64,000 nt of DNA from positions 1 through 64,000 of the forward strand of contig LFMX01000009.1 in NCBI GenBank assembly GCA_001184405.1, given 5' to 3'. This DNA is from Candidatus Burkholderia humilis. GTDB lineage: Bacteria; Pseudomonadota; Gammaproteobacteria; Burkholderiales; Burkholderiaceae. The notes under the pieces are model-generated. The model had not been told where the DNA came from. It saw nothing but the letters and a program-made list of their open reading frames with translations, and did no database searches. The translations under genes and the position numbers were made by a program. This document shows, one piece after another, positions 25,512-35,103 of the stretch. Position 1 is the stretch's first letter. Each line of letters opens with the position of its first letter.

Positions 25512-27062
25512 ATGAATCTATTCCGAGCCCTCCTGACGGTCAGCGGCTTCACGCTGCTGTCGCGCGTGACTGGCTTGATCCGCGAAACGCTGATCGCCCG
25601 AGCTTTCGGCGCCAGTCTCTATACCGACGCGTTCTACGTCGCGTTCCGCATTCCGAACCTGCTGCGGCGTCTGTCCGCGGAAGGCGCGTTCGCGCAGGCG
25701 TTCGTGCCGATCCTCGCCGAGTTCAAGAACAGCAAAGGGCACGATCCCACCAAGGCGCTCGTCGACGCCATGTCGACCGTGCTCACGTGGTTTCTCGTCG
25801 TGGTGTCGCTTGCGGGCATGGCGGGCGCGAGCTATGTTGTGTACGCGGTCGCATCGGGCCTGAAGCACGACGGCGGGGCGTATCCGCTCGCCGTCGAGAT
25901 GACGCGGATCATGTTCCCGTACATCGTCTTCATTTCGATGACGACGCTCGCCTCCGGCGTCCTCAACACGTACAAGCAGTTTTCGCTGCCGGCGTTCGCG
26001 CCCGTGCTGCTCAACGTCTCGTTCATTTTCGCGGCGATAGTCGTCGCGCCGCATCTGAAGGTGCCGGTGTATGCGCTGGCTTACGCGGTGATCGCGGGCG
26101 GCATTCTGCAGCTCGTCGTGCAGTTGCCGGGGCTGAAGAAGATCGACATGGTGCCGCGCATCGGGCTTAATCCGCGGCGCGCGCTCGCGCATCCGGGCGT
26201 CAAGCGCGTGCTGCTGAAAATGGTGCCGGCGACCTTTGCCGTGTCGGTCGGGCAGTTGAGCCTGATCATCAACACGAATATTGCGTCGCATATCGGGCCG
26301 GGCGCGGTGTCGTGGATCAACTATGCCGATCGGCTGATGGAATTCCCCACCGCGCTGCTCGGCGCCGCGCTCGGCACGATTCTGCTGCCGAGCCTGTCGA
26401 AAGCACACGTCGATGCCAACCACGACGAATATTCCGCGCTGCTCGACTGGGGCTTGCGCATCACCTTCCTGCTGGCCGCGCCGAGCGCGATCGCGTTATT
26501 CTTCTTCGCCGAACCGCTCACGGCGGCGTTCTTTCACTACCGCAAGTTCGATAACCATTCGGTCGTGATGGTGGGCCGCGCGCTGTCGGCGTATGGCATC
26601 GGCTTGATCGGCCTGATTTTGATCAAGATCCTCGCGCCCGGTTTTTACGCGAAGCAGGACATCAAGACGCCGGTGAAGATCGCGGTGTTCGTGCTCGTCA
26701 TGACGCAGGTGAGCAATTACGTGTTCGTGCCGATCTTCTCGCACGCCGGCCTCACGCTGTCGATCGGTCTGGGCGCGCTGACCAACACACTGCTGCTGTT
26801 CGCGGGTTTGTGCCGCCGCAAGATCTACGTGCCGTCGCCGGGCTGGCTGCGCTTTTTCCTGCAGCTGATGGGCGCGTGCCTGGTTCTTGCTGGCGCGATG
26901 CATTGGGTGGCCGCGAACTTCGACTGGATCGGCATGCGCTCGACGCCGGTCATGCGCATCGCGCTGATGGGTGCGAGCCTCGTCGTGTTCGCCGCCCTGT
27001 ATTTCGGTATGCTTTCCATGATGGGCTTCAAATACGCCTATTTCAAGAGACGCACGCTCTGA
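25512..27062 (+). CDS. murJ: Lipid II flippase
   Basis: An intact 516-residue protein starting at the ATG at 25512 (NLFRALLTVSGFTLLSRVTG). It has 14 predicted membrane helices and the MurJ/MviN signatures: RVTGLIRETLIARAFG in the first loop, FRIPNLLRRLSAEGAF, and the charged central cavity residues in that stretch. MurJ flips lipid II across the inner membrane for peptidoglycan synthesis. Its stop TGA overlaps the start of the next gene (TGATG), which indicates translational coupling. The first ATG of the open frame (25380) lies outside the conserved region and is not used here. Confidence 0.95.
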   Translation: MNLFRALLTVSGFTLLSRVTGLIRETLIARAFGASLYTDAFYVAFRIPNLLRRLSAEGAFAQAFVPILAEFKNSKGHDPTKALVDAMSTVLTWFLVVVSLAGMAGASYVVYAVASGLKHDGGAYPLAVEMTRIMFPYIVFISMTTLASGVLNTYKQFSLPAFAPVLLNVSFIFAAIVVAPHLKVPVYALAYAVIAGGILQLVVQLPGLKKIDMVPRIGLNPRRALAHPGVKRVLLKMVPATFAVSVGQLSLIINTNIASHIGPGAVSWINYADRLMEFPTALLGAALGTILLPSLSKAHVDANHDEYSALLDWGLRITFLLAAPSAIALFFFAEPLTAAFFHYRKFDNHSVVMVGRALSAYGIGLIGLILIKILAPGFYAKQDIKTPVKIAVFVLVMTQVSNYVFVPIFSHAGLTLSIGLGALTNTLLLFAGLCRRKIYVPSPGWLRFFLQLMGACLVLAGAMHWVAANFDWIGMRSTPVMRIALMGASLVVFAALYFGMLSMMGFKYAYFKRRTL

Positions 27063-27901
27063 TGACGACATCGCGCATCCTCGACTACTTCACCTCGCTG
27101 ATGGCGGAAGACGAAAGCCTTCCGCTTACGGAAGCGGCTTTGTCGCTTGCACAGGATGCGTATCCGGACCTCGACATGCAGGCGACTCTCGCGGAAATCG
27201 ACGAACTCGTCGTGCGCGCCCGCCGCCGTATTCCCGACGATGCCGATATCCGCCAGAAAGTCGATGCGCTCAATCGCTATTTTTTCCGCGAACTCGGTTT
27301 TTCGAGCAATCGCAACGATTACTACGACCCCGATAACAGCCATCTGCATGTGGTGTTGCGGCGTCGTCGCGGCATTCCGATATCGCTCGCCGTCGTGTAT
27401 CTGGAAATGGCGGAGCAGCTTGGCATTCCGGTGCGCGGCGTATCGTTTCCGGGGCATTTCCTGTTGCGCGTGGAATTGCCCGGCCAAGATTTGATGCTCG
27501 ATCCGACCACCGGTCAAACGCTGTCCGAAGCGCAAATGGTCGAGATGCTGGAGCCGTATGTGCAGCGCGTCGGTGAATCGATCGGTAGTGCGTTGCGTGT
27601 GCTGCTGCAGCCCGCGACGCGGCGCGAAATTATCGCGCGGATGCTGCGCAATCTGAAGGGCATTTATTTGCAGACTGAGCGCTGGCAGCGGCTACTCGCC
27701 GTGCAGCAGCGGTTGGTGATCGTGTTGCCGGGAAGTATCGAGGAAGTGCGTGACCGCGGCTTCGCGTATGCGCGGCTCGATTATCTGCGGCCCGCGCTCG
27801 AAGATCTGGAGCGCTATCTCGAAGACTGTCCCGACGCCGAAGATGCCACCGTCGTCGAGACGGAACTGCACGAGCTGAGACAGCGCACGCAGGGCGACTG
27901 A
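27062..27901 (+). CDS. SirB1-family protein with transglutaminase-like and TPR regions
   Basis: An intact 279-residue protein coupled to murJ by a 1-bp overlap. The N-terminal two thirds is the SirB1 transglutaminase-like domain: VDALNRYFFRELGFSSN, a run RRRRGIPISLAVVYLEMAEQLGIPVRGV and SFPGHFLLRVELPG, with the conserved His-Phe-Leu. The C-terminal part (QRLLAVQQRLVIVLPGSIEEVRDRGF, LDYLRPALEDLERYL) forms tetratricopeptide-like helices. It is found next to murJ in many beta-proteobacteria. The biochemical function is not proven; SirB1 in enterics was linked to gene regulation. Confidence 0.88.
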   Translation: MTTSRILDYFTSLMAEDESLPLTEAALSLAQDAYPDLDMQATLAEIDELVVRARRRIPDDADIRQKVDALNRYFFRELGFSSNRNDYYDPDNSHLHVVLRRRRGIPISLAVVYLEMAEQLGIPVRGVSFPGHFLLRVELPGQDLMLDPTTGQTLSEAQMVEMLEPYVQRVGESIGSALRVLLQPATRREIIARMLRNLKGIYLQTERWQRLLAVQQRLVIVLPGSIEEVRDRGFAYARLDYLRPALEDLERYLEDCPDAEDATVVETELHELRQRTQGD

Positions 27902-27907
27902 TTCGTC

Positions 27908-28640
27908 TTATTTCGGCTGCATGCGGATCGCGCCGTCGAGACGGATCACTTCGCCGTTGAGCATCGGATTGTCGAAAATTTGCTTGACGAGCATCGCGTA
28001 CTCGTTGGGTTTGCCCAGACGCGAGGGGAAGGGCACCATTGCGCCGAGCGCGTCCTGCACGTCCTGCGGCATGCCGAGCAGCATCGGCGTTTCGAAGAGG
28101 CCGGGCGCAATCGTCATCACGCGAATACCGCTGCGGCTCAGATCGCGCGCGATCGGCAGTGTCCGTATAGGCCGCCTGTCCGATCTGCCCGTCATACGCC
28201 GCCACCGATGCCGTATTCACGATCACGCCGCGCTCGCCGGCATCGTTCGGCTCGTTTTTCGACATCGCACTAGCGGCGAGGCGAATCATGTTGAAGGTGC
28301 CGATCAGATTCACCGCGATGACTTTCGAAAACAGTTCGAGCGGATGCGGCCCGTCACGCCCGACCGTCTTCGATGCCGGCGTGATGCCCGCGCAGTTCAC
28401 CAGCCCGCGCAGCGTACCGAGCTTCAGCGCGGCATCGACGGCGCGCTGAGCGTCGGCTTCCTGACTGACATCGCACTTCACGAATTCGCTGTTCAGTTCG
28501 CGCGCGAGTTCGACGCCCGCCGCTTCGTTCATATCGGCGAGCACGGCCTTGCCGCCTTGCTCCGTCACGAGGCGCGCTGTCGCCGCGCCGAGTCCGGACG
28601 CGCCGCCGGTGATCAGAAAAACGTTGCCTTGAATTTCCAT
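27908..28640 (-). pseudogene. Short-chain dehydrogenase (3-hydroxyacyl-CoA type), active site deleted
   Basis: The start at 28640 gives the NAD-binding loop TGGASGLGAATARLV and NCAGITPASKT. The catalytic region reads [20 protein letters not shown] and then breaks. The expected Ser-Ala-Ser-Lys after the Tyr, and about eight more codons, are missing near 28159-28166. The sequence resumes in another frame at [20 protein letters not shown] and ends normally ([15 protein letters not shown], 27908). Loss of the YxxxK lysine plus the frameshift means no enzyme. Intact relatives oxidise 3-hydroxyacyl-CoA or 2-methyl-3-hydroxybutyryl-CoA. It is the only broken gene in this core block. Confidence 0.85.
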
Positions 28641-28765
28641 TTCGTGTCTCCTTTTTTGTTTGATCCGCTCGATTCTAATTCTAACCAAGCGGGGCCGCGC
28701 ATAATCGCACGACGATCATGCAGTTTCGCAGCATTATTCAGGTTTGCTCATTAATTTACGCCGAT

Positions 28766-28796
28766 AAAAAACCCGCTCACACGGAGCGGGTTTTTT
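28766..28796. terminator. Terminator between SDR and adk
   Basis: An AAAAAACCCGCT/AGCGGGTTTTTT stem has A and T runs on both sides, so it works in both directions. It lies downstream of adk on the minus strand. Confidence 0.85.
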
Positions 28797-28818
28797 CAAA
28801 GCAGGAACGCAAGATGCT

Positions 28819-29661
<843 letters not shown>

Positions 29662-29719
29662 TTATGCCACGGCAAATGACAGTTTCGGCCGTTATGACGC
29701 GGATAGAAAACGCCAAGAA

Positions 29720-29750
29720 CCCCGCCGAATAAACCCTCGGCGGGGGGTTA
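29720..29750 (-). terminator. Possible terminator of kdsB
   Basis: CCCCGCCGA (29720-29728) pairs with TCGGCGGGG (29737-29745). On the minus strand a T-containing but interrupted tail follows (GTTCTTGGCGTTTTC). Confidence 0.4.
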
Positions 29751-29769
29751 CACGGGTTGCGTCAGACTT

Positions 29770-30561
29770 TCACGCGGATTTTTCGAAGAGCGCGCGCACG
29801 CGTTCGAGATCGGCGGGCGTATCGACGCCCGGCGGCGGTGTGTCGTGCGTGACGCGCACCGCGATGCGCTCGCCGTGCCACAACGCGCGCAGTTGTTCCA
29901 GCGCTTCGGCGGTTTCGATCGACGAGATCGAGAGCTTCGGAAACTCACGCAGGAACTTCGCGCGATACGCGTATAGGCCAATATGTCGCAGCACGTTTTC
30001 CGGCACGGCGGGCAAATTGCCGAGCGCGGAAACATCTGGCCAATGCGGCTGCCAGGCATCGCGCGTCCAGGGAATCGGCGCGCGCGAGAAGTAGAGCGCG
30101 ACGCTTTTCACATCGAGCACGACTTTCACGACGTTCGGATTGAAGACGTCGGCGGGATCGTGGATCGGATGCGCGGCAGTTGCGATCGCGCATTCGGGAT
30201 GCGCCGCGAGGTGCGCGGCGACATCGCGCACGAGTTGCGGATCGATGAGCGGCTCGTCGCCCTGAACGTTGACGACGATGGCATCGTCAGGCCAGTTCAG
30301 ACGTGTCGCCACTTCGGCTAGACGGTCCGTGCCGGTCGGATGATCCGGGCGCGTGAGCATGACTTCGAGGCCGTGATCGCGCGCGGCATCGACGACGAGA
30401 CCGGAATCGGTGGCGACGAGCACGTGCGTCGCGCCCGATTCGCGCGCGCGTTCGGCGACGCGCACGACCATCGGCTTGCCGCCGATATCCGCGAGCGGTT
30501 TGTTCGGCAGACGCGTGGAAGCCAGGCGCGCCGGAATGATGGCGATGAACGGAACGGACAT
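29770..30561 (-). CDS. kdsB: CMP-KDO synthetase (3-deoxy-manno-octulosonate cytidylyltransferase)
   Basis: An intact 263-residue protein that starts [20 protein letters not shown], the family's nucleotide-binding opening, followed by [30 protein letters not shown] and the C-terminal [11 protein letters not shown] and [15 protein letters not shown]. It activates KDO as CMP-KDO for the inner core of lipopolysaccharide. It stands in a compact minus-strand cluster with the Trm112-like gene and lpxK; the gap to the Trm112-like gene is 15 bp, so they are likely co-transcribed. Confidence 0.96.
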   Translation of the reverse strand: MSVPFIAIIPARLASTRLPNKPLADIGGKPMVVRVAERARESGATHVLVATDSGLVVDAARDHGLEVMLTRPDHPTGTDRLAEVATRLNWPDDAIVVNVQGDEPLIDPQLVRDVAAHLAAHPECAIATAAHPIHDPADVFNPNVVKVVLDVKSVALYFSRAPIPWTRDAWQPHWPDVSALGNLPAVPENVLRHIGLYAYRAKFLREFPKLSISSIETAEALEQLRALWHGERIAVRVTHDTPPPGVDTPADLERVRALFEKSA

Positions 30562-30576
30562 GTCTTCAGCGGCGAA

Positions 30577-30783
30577 TCAGTTGCCGCCGACCGGCTTCAA
30601 CGGCTCGACCGGCGTGTCTTCGACCGTTTGACGCGCTTCATCGACGAGCATGACGGGAATGCCGTCGCGGATCGGATAAGCGAGCTTGTCTGCGTTGCAG
30701 ATGAGTTCCTGCGCGGCGCGGTCGTAATTGAGCGGACCCTTGCAGATCGGGCAGACGAGGATTTCAAGCAGACGTGCGTCCAC
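30577..30783 (-). CDS. Trm112/UPF0434-family protein
   Basis: A GTG at 30783 is chosen as the start because the family begins with a short strand [17 protein letters not shown]; the product is 68 residues. The CPIC pair, [18 protein letters not shown] and the Asp-Glu-Ala end match Trm112-like zinc-ribbon proteins, although only three of the usual four cysteines are present. Eukaryotic Trm112 activates methyltransferases. The bacterial form is usually found, as here, between lpxK and kdsB. The start overlaps the end of lpxK by 20 bp. Confidence 0.9.
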   Translation of the reverse strand: MDARLLEILVCPICKGPLNYDRAAQELICNADKLAYPIRDGIPVMLVDEARQTVEDTPVEPLKPVGGN

Positions 30784-31780
30784 GGAGTTTCTCCACAACC
30801 AGAGCGATGAGGCGGGGGTGCAGCACAGCTTGCACGGGAACGACCCATACGTGTGCATCGCGCCAGGCCTGAAATTTTACTGCATCCTTTTCGGTGACAA
30901 GGATCGCGTCGGCCTGAACGGTTTCGAACGGATTGTCCTGATACGAATAGTGATCGGGAAACGCGCGCGTGGCCGGCGTGATGCCCGCCGCGCGCAAGGT
31001 CGCGAAAAAGCGTTCCGGCGACCCGATGCCCGCCGCCGCCGCGACTTTCTCGCCCGCGAAGGCAGAAAGCGGGCGGCGCAGATGCGGATCGTCGAGCAGC
31101 CACGCGTCGCCGGGTTCGAGATCGAGCGCGAAGGTGTTCGGCCACGGCGGCAAGGCGCGATCGTACGGGCTATTGATGAGCGTGGCATCGCGATGACGGG
31201 ACACCGGCTCGCGCAAGGGACCGGCGGGCAGCAGAAAGCCGTTGCCGCCGAGACGGTCGTCGAACACGACGAGTTCGAACGCGCGCGCGAGGCGATAGTG
31301 CTGAAGGCCGTCGTCGGACACGATGACGTCGACATTCGGATGCGCCTGCAACAGCGCCTGCGCTGCCGCCACGCGATCCGGACACACGAACACCGGCGCA
31401 TGGGTGCGGCGCGCGATCAAGAGCGGCTCGTCGCCGACTTGCGCGGCCAGACTCGTCGGCAAAACGGTGGTCGGCTTTTTCACCTTCGCGCCGTATCCGC
31501 GCGACACGACGCCCGGCTGAAAGCCCGCCGCGCGCAATGCTTCGACCAGCGCGATGACGGTCGGCGTCTTGCCCGTTCCGCCGACGGTCACGTTCCCGAC
31601 GACGACGACCGGCACGCCGACATCGACACGCTTGATCCAGCCCATGTCGAAAAACGCGCGGCGCGTCGCGGCGATCGCGCCGAAGAGGCAGGCGAAAGGC
31701 GTCAGCCCCCACGCGATGGGACCGCGTTTGCGCCATTCGCACGCGAAGAAACTTTCGATCGGCGGTTTGAAGTCAGACAT
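30764..31780 (-). CDS. lpxK: Tetraacyldisaccharide 4'-kinase
   Basis: An intact 338-residue protein. It has an N-terminal membrane-associated helix ([21 protein letters not shown]), then the P-loop [12 protein letters not shown] (residues about 62-73), SRGYG, and [11 protein letters not shown] with the catalytic Asp. The later half contains [11 protein letters not shown]-type sequence ([12 protein letters not shown]) and VTEKDAVKF. LpxK adds the 4'-phosphate to the lipid A precursor at the inner membrane and is essential in most Gram-negative bacteria. It is the first gene of the lpxK - Trm112 - kdsB unit. Confidence 0.96.
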   Translation of the reverse strand: MSDFKPPIESFFACEWRKRGPIAWGLTPFACLFGAIAATRRAFFDMGWIKRVDVGVPVVVVGNVTVGGTGKTPTVIALVEALRAAGFQPGVVSRGYGAKVKKPTTVLPTSLAAQVGDEPLLIARRTHAPVFVCPDRVAAAQALLQAHPNVDVIVSDDGLQHYRLARAFELVVFDDRLGGNGFLLPAGPLREPVSRHRDATLINSPYDRALPPWPNTFALDLEPGDAWLLDDPHLRRPLSAFAGEKVAAAAGIGSPERFFATLRAAGITPATRAFPDHYSYQDNPFETVQADAILVTEKDAVKFQAWRDAHVWVVPVQAVLHPRLIALVVEKLRGRTSA

Positions 31781-32230
31781 GAGCCGCCTTTGCGTGCGCG
31801 TTCGATTCAGCGGCGGTTGAGAGTTCAGGCATGGCGCGCAACGGCAACTCCTTTGGATTCAGTTGAGCGTTGAACGATGTGCATGGCGGCGCGACGGCCG
31901 ATGCTCCAACCCGACACTCTAGCGCGAGCGGCGCGCACGCCAGTCGCCCGTCTCTCGGGAGGCGTGCCGTAGCGCCTGTGGATAACTCTGTGAAGAACTT
32001 CCTGCGGAAAAACCGCAATGCCGCGCAAGGAAAGCGTTACTTCGGCAATCGTTGAAATCGGACGAATAAAACCCTTTTAAATCAAATTCTTAGCACGAAG
32101 CCAAAAGGTTCCGGAGGGCGTCACGCATGACTTTCGGTAAGTTCTTCTGTGTGGACACTTGCTACACTTGCATACCTCGTCTCACGCTGTTTGTCCATCG
32201 TTCTTATCGTCATATTTCCAGATTTTCTCG
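31781..32230. other. Divergent lpxK / xseA intergenic region
   Basis: About 450 bp with no ORF of coding character. In many Burkholderia I expect exbB/exbD-like genes between lpxK and xseA; none is present. A single perfect DnaA-box-like 9-mer (TGTGGATAA, 31978-31986) lies here and is probably chance. Confidence 0.4.
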
Positions 32231-33607
32231 ATGACTCCCGACTCACTCTCGACACAAGGCGGCGACGCCGTCATTCCCGTCTCCGTCCTCAACCGGTCGA
32301 TCAGCACGATGCTCGAACGGTCGTTTCCGTTGGTGTGGGTATCGGGCGAGGTGTCGAACTTCACGCACGCGGCAAGCGGGCATTGGTATTTTTCGATCAA
32401 GGACGCGGGCGCGCAAATGCGCTGCGTGATGTTCCGGGGCCGTGCGCAGTACGCCGAATTCACACCGCGCGAAGGCGACAAGATCGAAGTGCGCGCGCTC
32501 GTCACGATATACGAGCCGCGCGGTGAGTTGCAGTTGAATGTCGAAGCGGTGCGGCGTACGGGGCAAGGGCGCTTGTTCGAGGCGTTTTTGCGGCTGAAGG
32601 CACAGCTCGAAGCGGAAGGCTTGTTCGCGGCGGAACGAAAGCGCGCGTTGCTGGGACATCCGAGGGGCATCGGCATTGTGACGTCGTTGCAGGCGGCCGC
32701 GCTGCGCGATGTGCTCACCACGCTCGCGCGCCGTGCGCCACATGTGCCGGTCGCCGTGTATCCGGCGCCGGTGCAGGGCGCAGGCGTCGGCGCGAAGCTC
32801 GCGGCGATGGTCGAAGCGGCCAATGCGCGGCGCGAGGCCGACCGGCTCGATGTGCTGATCGTCTGCCGCGGCGGCGGATCGATCGAAGATTTGTGGGCAT
32901 TCAACGAGGAAGTGCTCGCGCGCGCGATTGCGGCCAGCGCGTTGCCGGTGGTGAGCGGCGTCGGACACGAGACAGATTTCACCATCGCCGATTTCGCCGC
33001 CGATGTGCGCGCGCCGACGCCGACGGGCGCGGCCGAACTCGTCAGTCCGCAGCGCGTGCTGTTGTTGCGCGATCTCGATCATCGACATGCGGCGCTCGCG
33101 CGCGGCTTCGGCCGCATGATGGAGCGGCGCGCGCAGCAGATCGACTGGCTCGCGCGCAGGCTTGTGAGTCCGGCGGAGCGCTTGCAGCGGCAGCGCGTGC
33201 ATCTGCGGCAACTGACGACGCGGTTGGTTGCGGCGGGCGCGCGTCCTGTGCGCGATGCGCGTGCGCAGTTCGCGCTGGTGCAGTATCGATGGCAGCGTAA
33301 GAGGCTGGATGTCGAGGTGCATCGCGAGCATGTGAGGCGGCTTGCGCAGCGCATGCAGCGCGCGCACGAGCGGCGAGGCGAGCGCGAGAAAGCGTGCGTA
33401 TCGGAACTGGCGGCGCGCTTGCAGGTGCTCAGCCCGCAGCGCACACTCGAACGAGGCTATGCCGCGCTTATCGATACGCAAACGGGCCGCGCCTTGCGTG
33501 CGCCACATGCATTGAAGCCCAAGCGCGCGTTGACCGTTCATCTCGCGGAAGGCTCGGCGGATGTGTTGCTCGCCGATGTTCAACCGCGTTTGTCCGAAGA
33601 ATTCTGA
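32231..33607 (+). CDS. xseA: Exodeoxyribonuclease VII large subunit
   Basis: An intact 458-residue protein; the ATG at 32231 opens [21 protein letters not shown]. The N-terminal OB fold ([20 protein letters not shown], then [18 protein letters not shown]) is followed by the nuclease core with [47 protein letters not shown] and [29 protein letters not shown] long basic coiled-coil arm and the C-terminal [14 protein letters not shown] complete the family plan. With XseB it degrades single-stranded DNA. The longer frame upstream is not conserved. Confidence 0.95.
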   Translation: MTPDSLSTQGGDAVIPVSVLNRSISTMLERSFPLVWVSGEVSNFTHAASGHWYFSIKDAGAQMRCVMFRGRAQYAEFTPREGDKIEVRALVTIYEPRGELQLNVEAVRRTGQGRLFEAFLRLKAQLEAEGLFAAERKRALLGHPRGIGIVTSLQAAALRDVLTTLARRAPHVPVAVYPAPVQGAGVGAKLAAMVEAANARREADRLDVLIVCRGGGSIEDLWAFNEEVLARAIAASALPVVSGVGHETDFTIADFAADVRAPTPTGAAELVSPQRVLLLRDLDHRHAALARGFGRMMERRAQQIDWLARRLVSPAERLQRQRVHLRQLTTRLVAAGARPVRDARAQFALVQYRWQRKRLDVEVHREHVRRLAQRMQRAHERRGEREKACVSELAARLQVLSPQRTLERGYAALIDTQTGRALRAPHALKPKRALTVHLAEGSADVLLADVQPRLSEEF

Positions 33608-33702
33608 GCGTACTTTTGACGTCCCACTGCGATGCGCAGCGAGCACTATTTACGCCGCGCATCGTCGATTGAAAGCAATCTTCCTCATAAAAGGCACGTG
33701 GT

Positions 33703-33731
33703 TTGCGGGGTTATTGCAAGTCACCTACAAT
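33703..33731 (+). promoter_or_regulatory. Sigma-70 promoter of sodB
   Basis: TTGCGG (33703-33708) and TACAAT (33726-33731) are 17 bp apart, about 60 bp before the sodB start. Confidence 0.6.
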
Positions 33732-33793
33732 CCAGTGCTCGACTGCTTCACTCTTAACACCCCACAAACCACATAGAAAGGAAGCTCGCAATC

Positions 33794-34372
33794 ATGGAAC
33801 ATACGCTCCCGCCGCTGCCGTTCGACAAGAACGCGCTCGCTTCGCACATGTCGGAAGAAACGCTCGAGTATCACTATGGCAAGCATCACCAGACCTATGT
33901 GACGAACCTCAACAAGCTGATCCCCGGCACCGAATTCGAAAACCTGCCGCTCGAAGAAATCGTGAAGAAGTCGTCCGGCGGCATCTTCAACAACTCGGCT
34001 CAGGTCTGGAACCACACGTTCTTCTGGAACAGCCTGTCGCCTAACGGCGGCGCTCCGACCGGCGCGCTGGCTGACGCCATCAACGCCAAGTACGGCTCGT
34101 TCGACAAGTTCAAGGAAGAGTTCGCGAAGGTCGCAGCCGGCACGTTCGGCTCGGGCTGGACGTGGCTCGTGAAGAAGACCGACGGCACGGTGGATATCGT
34201 GTCGACCAGCAATGCTGCTACGCCGTTGACAACGGATGCGAAGGCGCTCGTGACGATCGACGTGTGGGAGCATGCGTATTACATCGACTATCGCAATGCG
34301 CGTCCGAAGTTTATCGAGGCTTACTGGAATATCGTGAACTGGGGCTTTGCTTCGAAGAATTTTGGGGCGTAA
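33794..34372 (+). CDS. sodB: Superoxide dismutase [Fe]
   Basis: An intact 192-residue protein with AAAGGAAG before the ATG. It has the family opening [19 protein letters not shown]. The metal ligands are visible: His in [11 protein letters not shown], His in VWNHTFFWN, and Asp and His in [12 protein letters not shown]. The presence of [17 protein letters not shown] and the length fit the cytoplasmic iron type. It removes superoxide. It has its own promoter and terminator and is adjacent to a candidate small RNA on the opposite strand. Confidence 0.97.
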   Translation: MEHTLPPLPFDKNALASHMSEETLEYHYGKHHQTYVTNLNKLIPGTEFENLPLEEIVKKSSGGIFNNSAQVWNHTFFWNSLSPNGGAPTGALADAINAKYGSFDKFKEEFAKVAAGTFGSGWTWLVKKTDGTVDIVSTSNAATPLTTDAKALVTIDVWEHAYYIDYRNARPKFIEAYWNIVNWGFASKNFGA

Positions 34373-34420
34373 GTGCTGGTTGGGCCGGGGGCCTTTTTAA
34401 AGGCTGCTGGTTGAGGTGAG

Positions 34421-34455
34421 AGAGCCGCATCGGTTATGTCGATGCGGCTTTTTTG
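34421..34455 (+). terminator. Terminator of sodB
   Basis: AGCCGCATCG pairs with CGATGCGGCT (from 34422) around a 7-nt loop, followed by a run of six T. Confidence 0.9.
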
Positions 34456-34610
34456 TGGGTGGACGTTTTTAACCAACTAGCGTCCGATGTCGATCGATGA
34501 GATCGTTCGGATGGCTAATTTATAGACAGGCCAGATGTGACGGCTGAAAAGTCGACGCTGAGGACGATTGAGGCCGGCGGTGAAAGGGCGGACCTTTCGA
34601 CTACAGTCCA

Positions 34611-34780
34611 GAAAAACAAACGGCTGCCGATTGGCAGCCGTCGCGTGCGAGACTCTCTATCCACCTTTCGGCGAAATTCCCACTCCAGGTGGGACCCGGT
34701 TCCCCGGGCGGCATTACGTTTTTTCACCCGCTACGTGACTTTTCCGTTCACTCCGACCAATAAGCGCCAGCGCGAAACAT
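34611..34780 (-). ncRNA. Candidate structured small RNA, about 170 nt
   Basis: No protein frame fits, but the minus strand has all parts of an RNA gene. A strong promoter lies at 34785-34813. The transcript starts near 34780 and passes several GC hairpins, for example CCCAC/GTGGG (within 34677-34692) and a CCGG/CCGG arm next to it. It ends at a perfect 9-bp terminator stem ACGGCTGCC/GGCAGCCGT (34620-34641) followed by TTTGTTTTTC. A TCGCG near the 5' end can pair with CGCGA just before the terminator, closing the fold. I cannot match it to a known family; 6S RNA is one possibility because of its length. Confidence 0.6.
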
Positions 34781-34784
34781 GCAA

Positions 34785-34813
34785 ATTACAGGGAAGCTAT
34801 TATTCCCGGTCAA
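34785..34813 (-). promoter_or_regulatory. Sigma-70 promoter of the candidate small RNA
   Basis: On the minus strand TTGACC (34813-34808) and TGTAAT (34790-34785) are separated by exactly 17 bp. Confidence 0.65.
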
Positions 34814-34950
34814 CGCAATCCCTTGTTTCCACGGCACAAATAGGAATCTCCGACAGAAACGGAACGCCGTTTCAGCACGGTCATCCGTGCGCGTTCCGCA
34901 TCGAAAATTCTGAATAGCGGCTCAGAAAAGTCCCAAGCCGCACTCCAAAC

Positions 34951-35103
34951 ATGAAACGCTTCGCCGCTCTTTGCCTCACTACCTGGTCCGCCGCCGCGTT
35001 GCTCTTCTTCGGCCGGCATTCGGCTGCGCTCATCGTGCTATCAGGCGTCGTCGTTCTGGCGGGGTTCGATCTCGTGCGTCCCACCTTCGACAAACCGTCT
35101 TAA
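34951..35103 (+). CDS. Small two-helix membrane protein
   Basis: A 50-residue ORF from an ATG at 34951 to a TAA at 35101-35103. Two hydrophobic stretches, FAALCLTTWSAAALLFFG and SAALIVLSGVVVLAGFDLV, are joined by a short basic turn, giving a helical hairpin in the inner membrane. There is no obvious ribosome site. Its stop overlaps that of the convergent EAL-like gene (shared bases 35100-35103). I do not know the family. Confidence 0.5.
   Translation: MKRFAALCLTTWSAAALLFFGRHSAALIVLSGVVVLAGFDLVRPTFDKPS

Noticed and set aside
31978-31986. A perfect DnaA-box-like 9-mer upstream of xseA
   Set aside because: A single box, with no cluster, no AT-rich unwinding region and no dnaA/parAB genes, does not support an origin.
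32243-33646. A 467-codon open frame on the minus strand over xseA
   Set aside because: It is a shadow of xseA, which has complete exonuclease VII motifs; the antisense product is Arg/His/Gln-rich with no family pattern.
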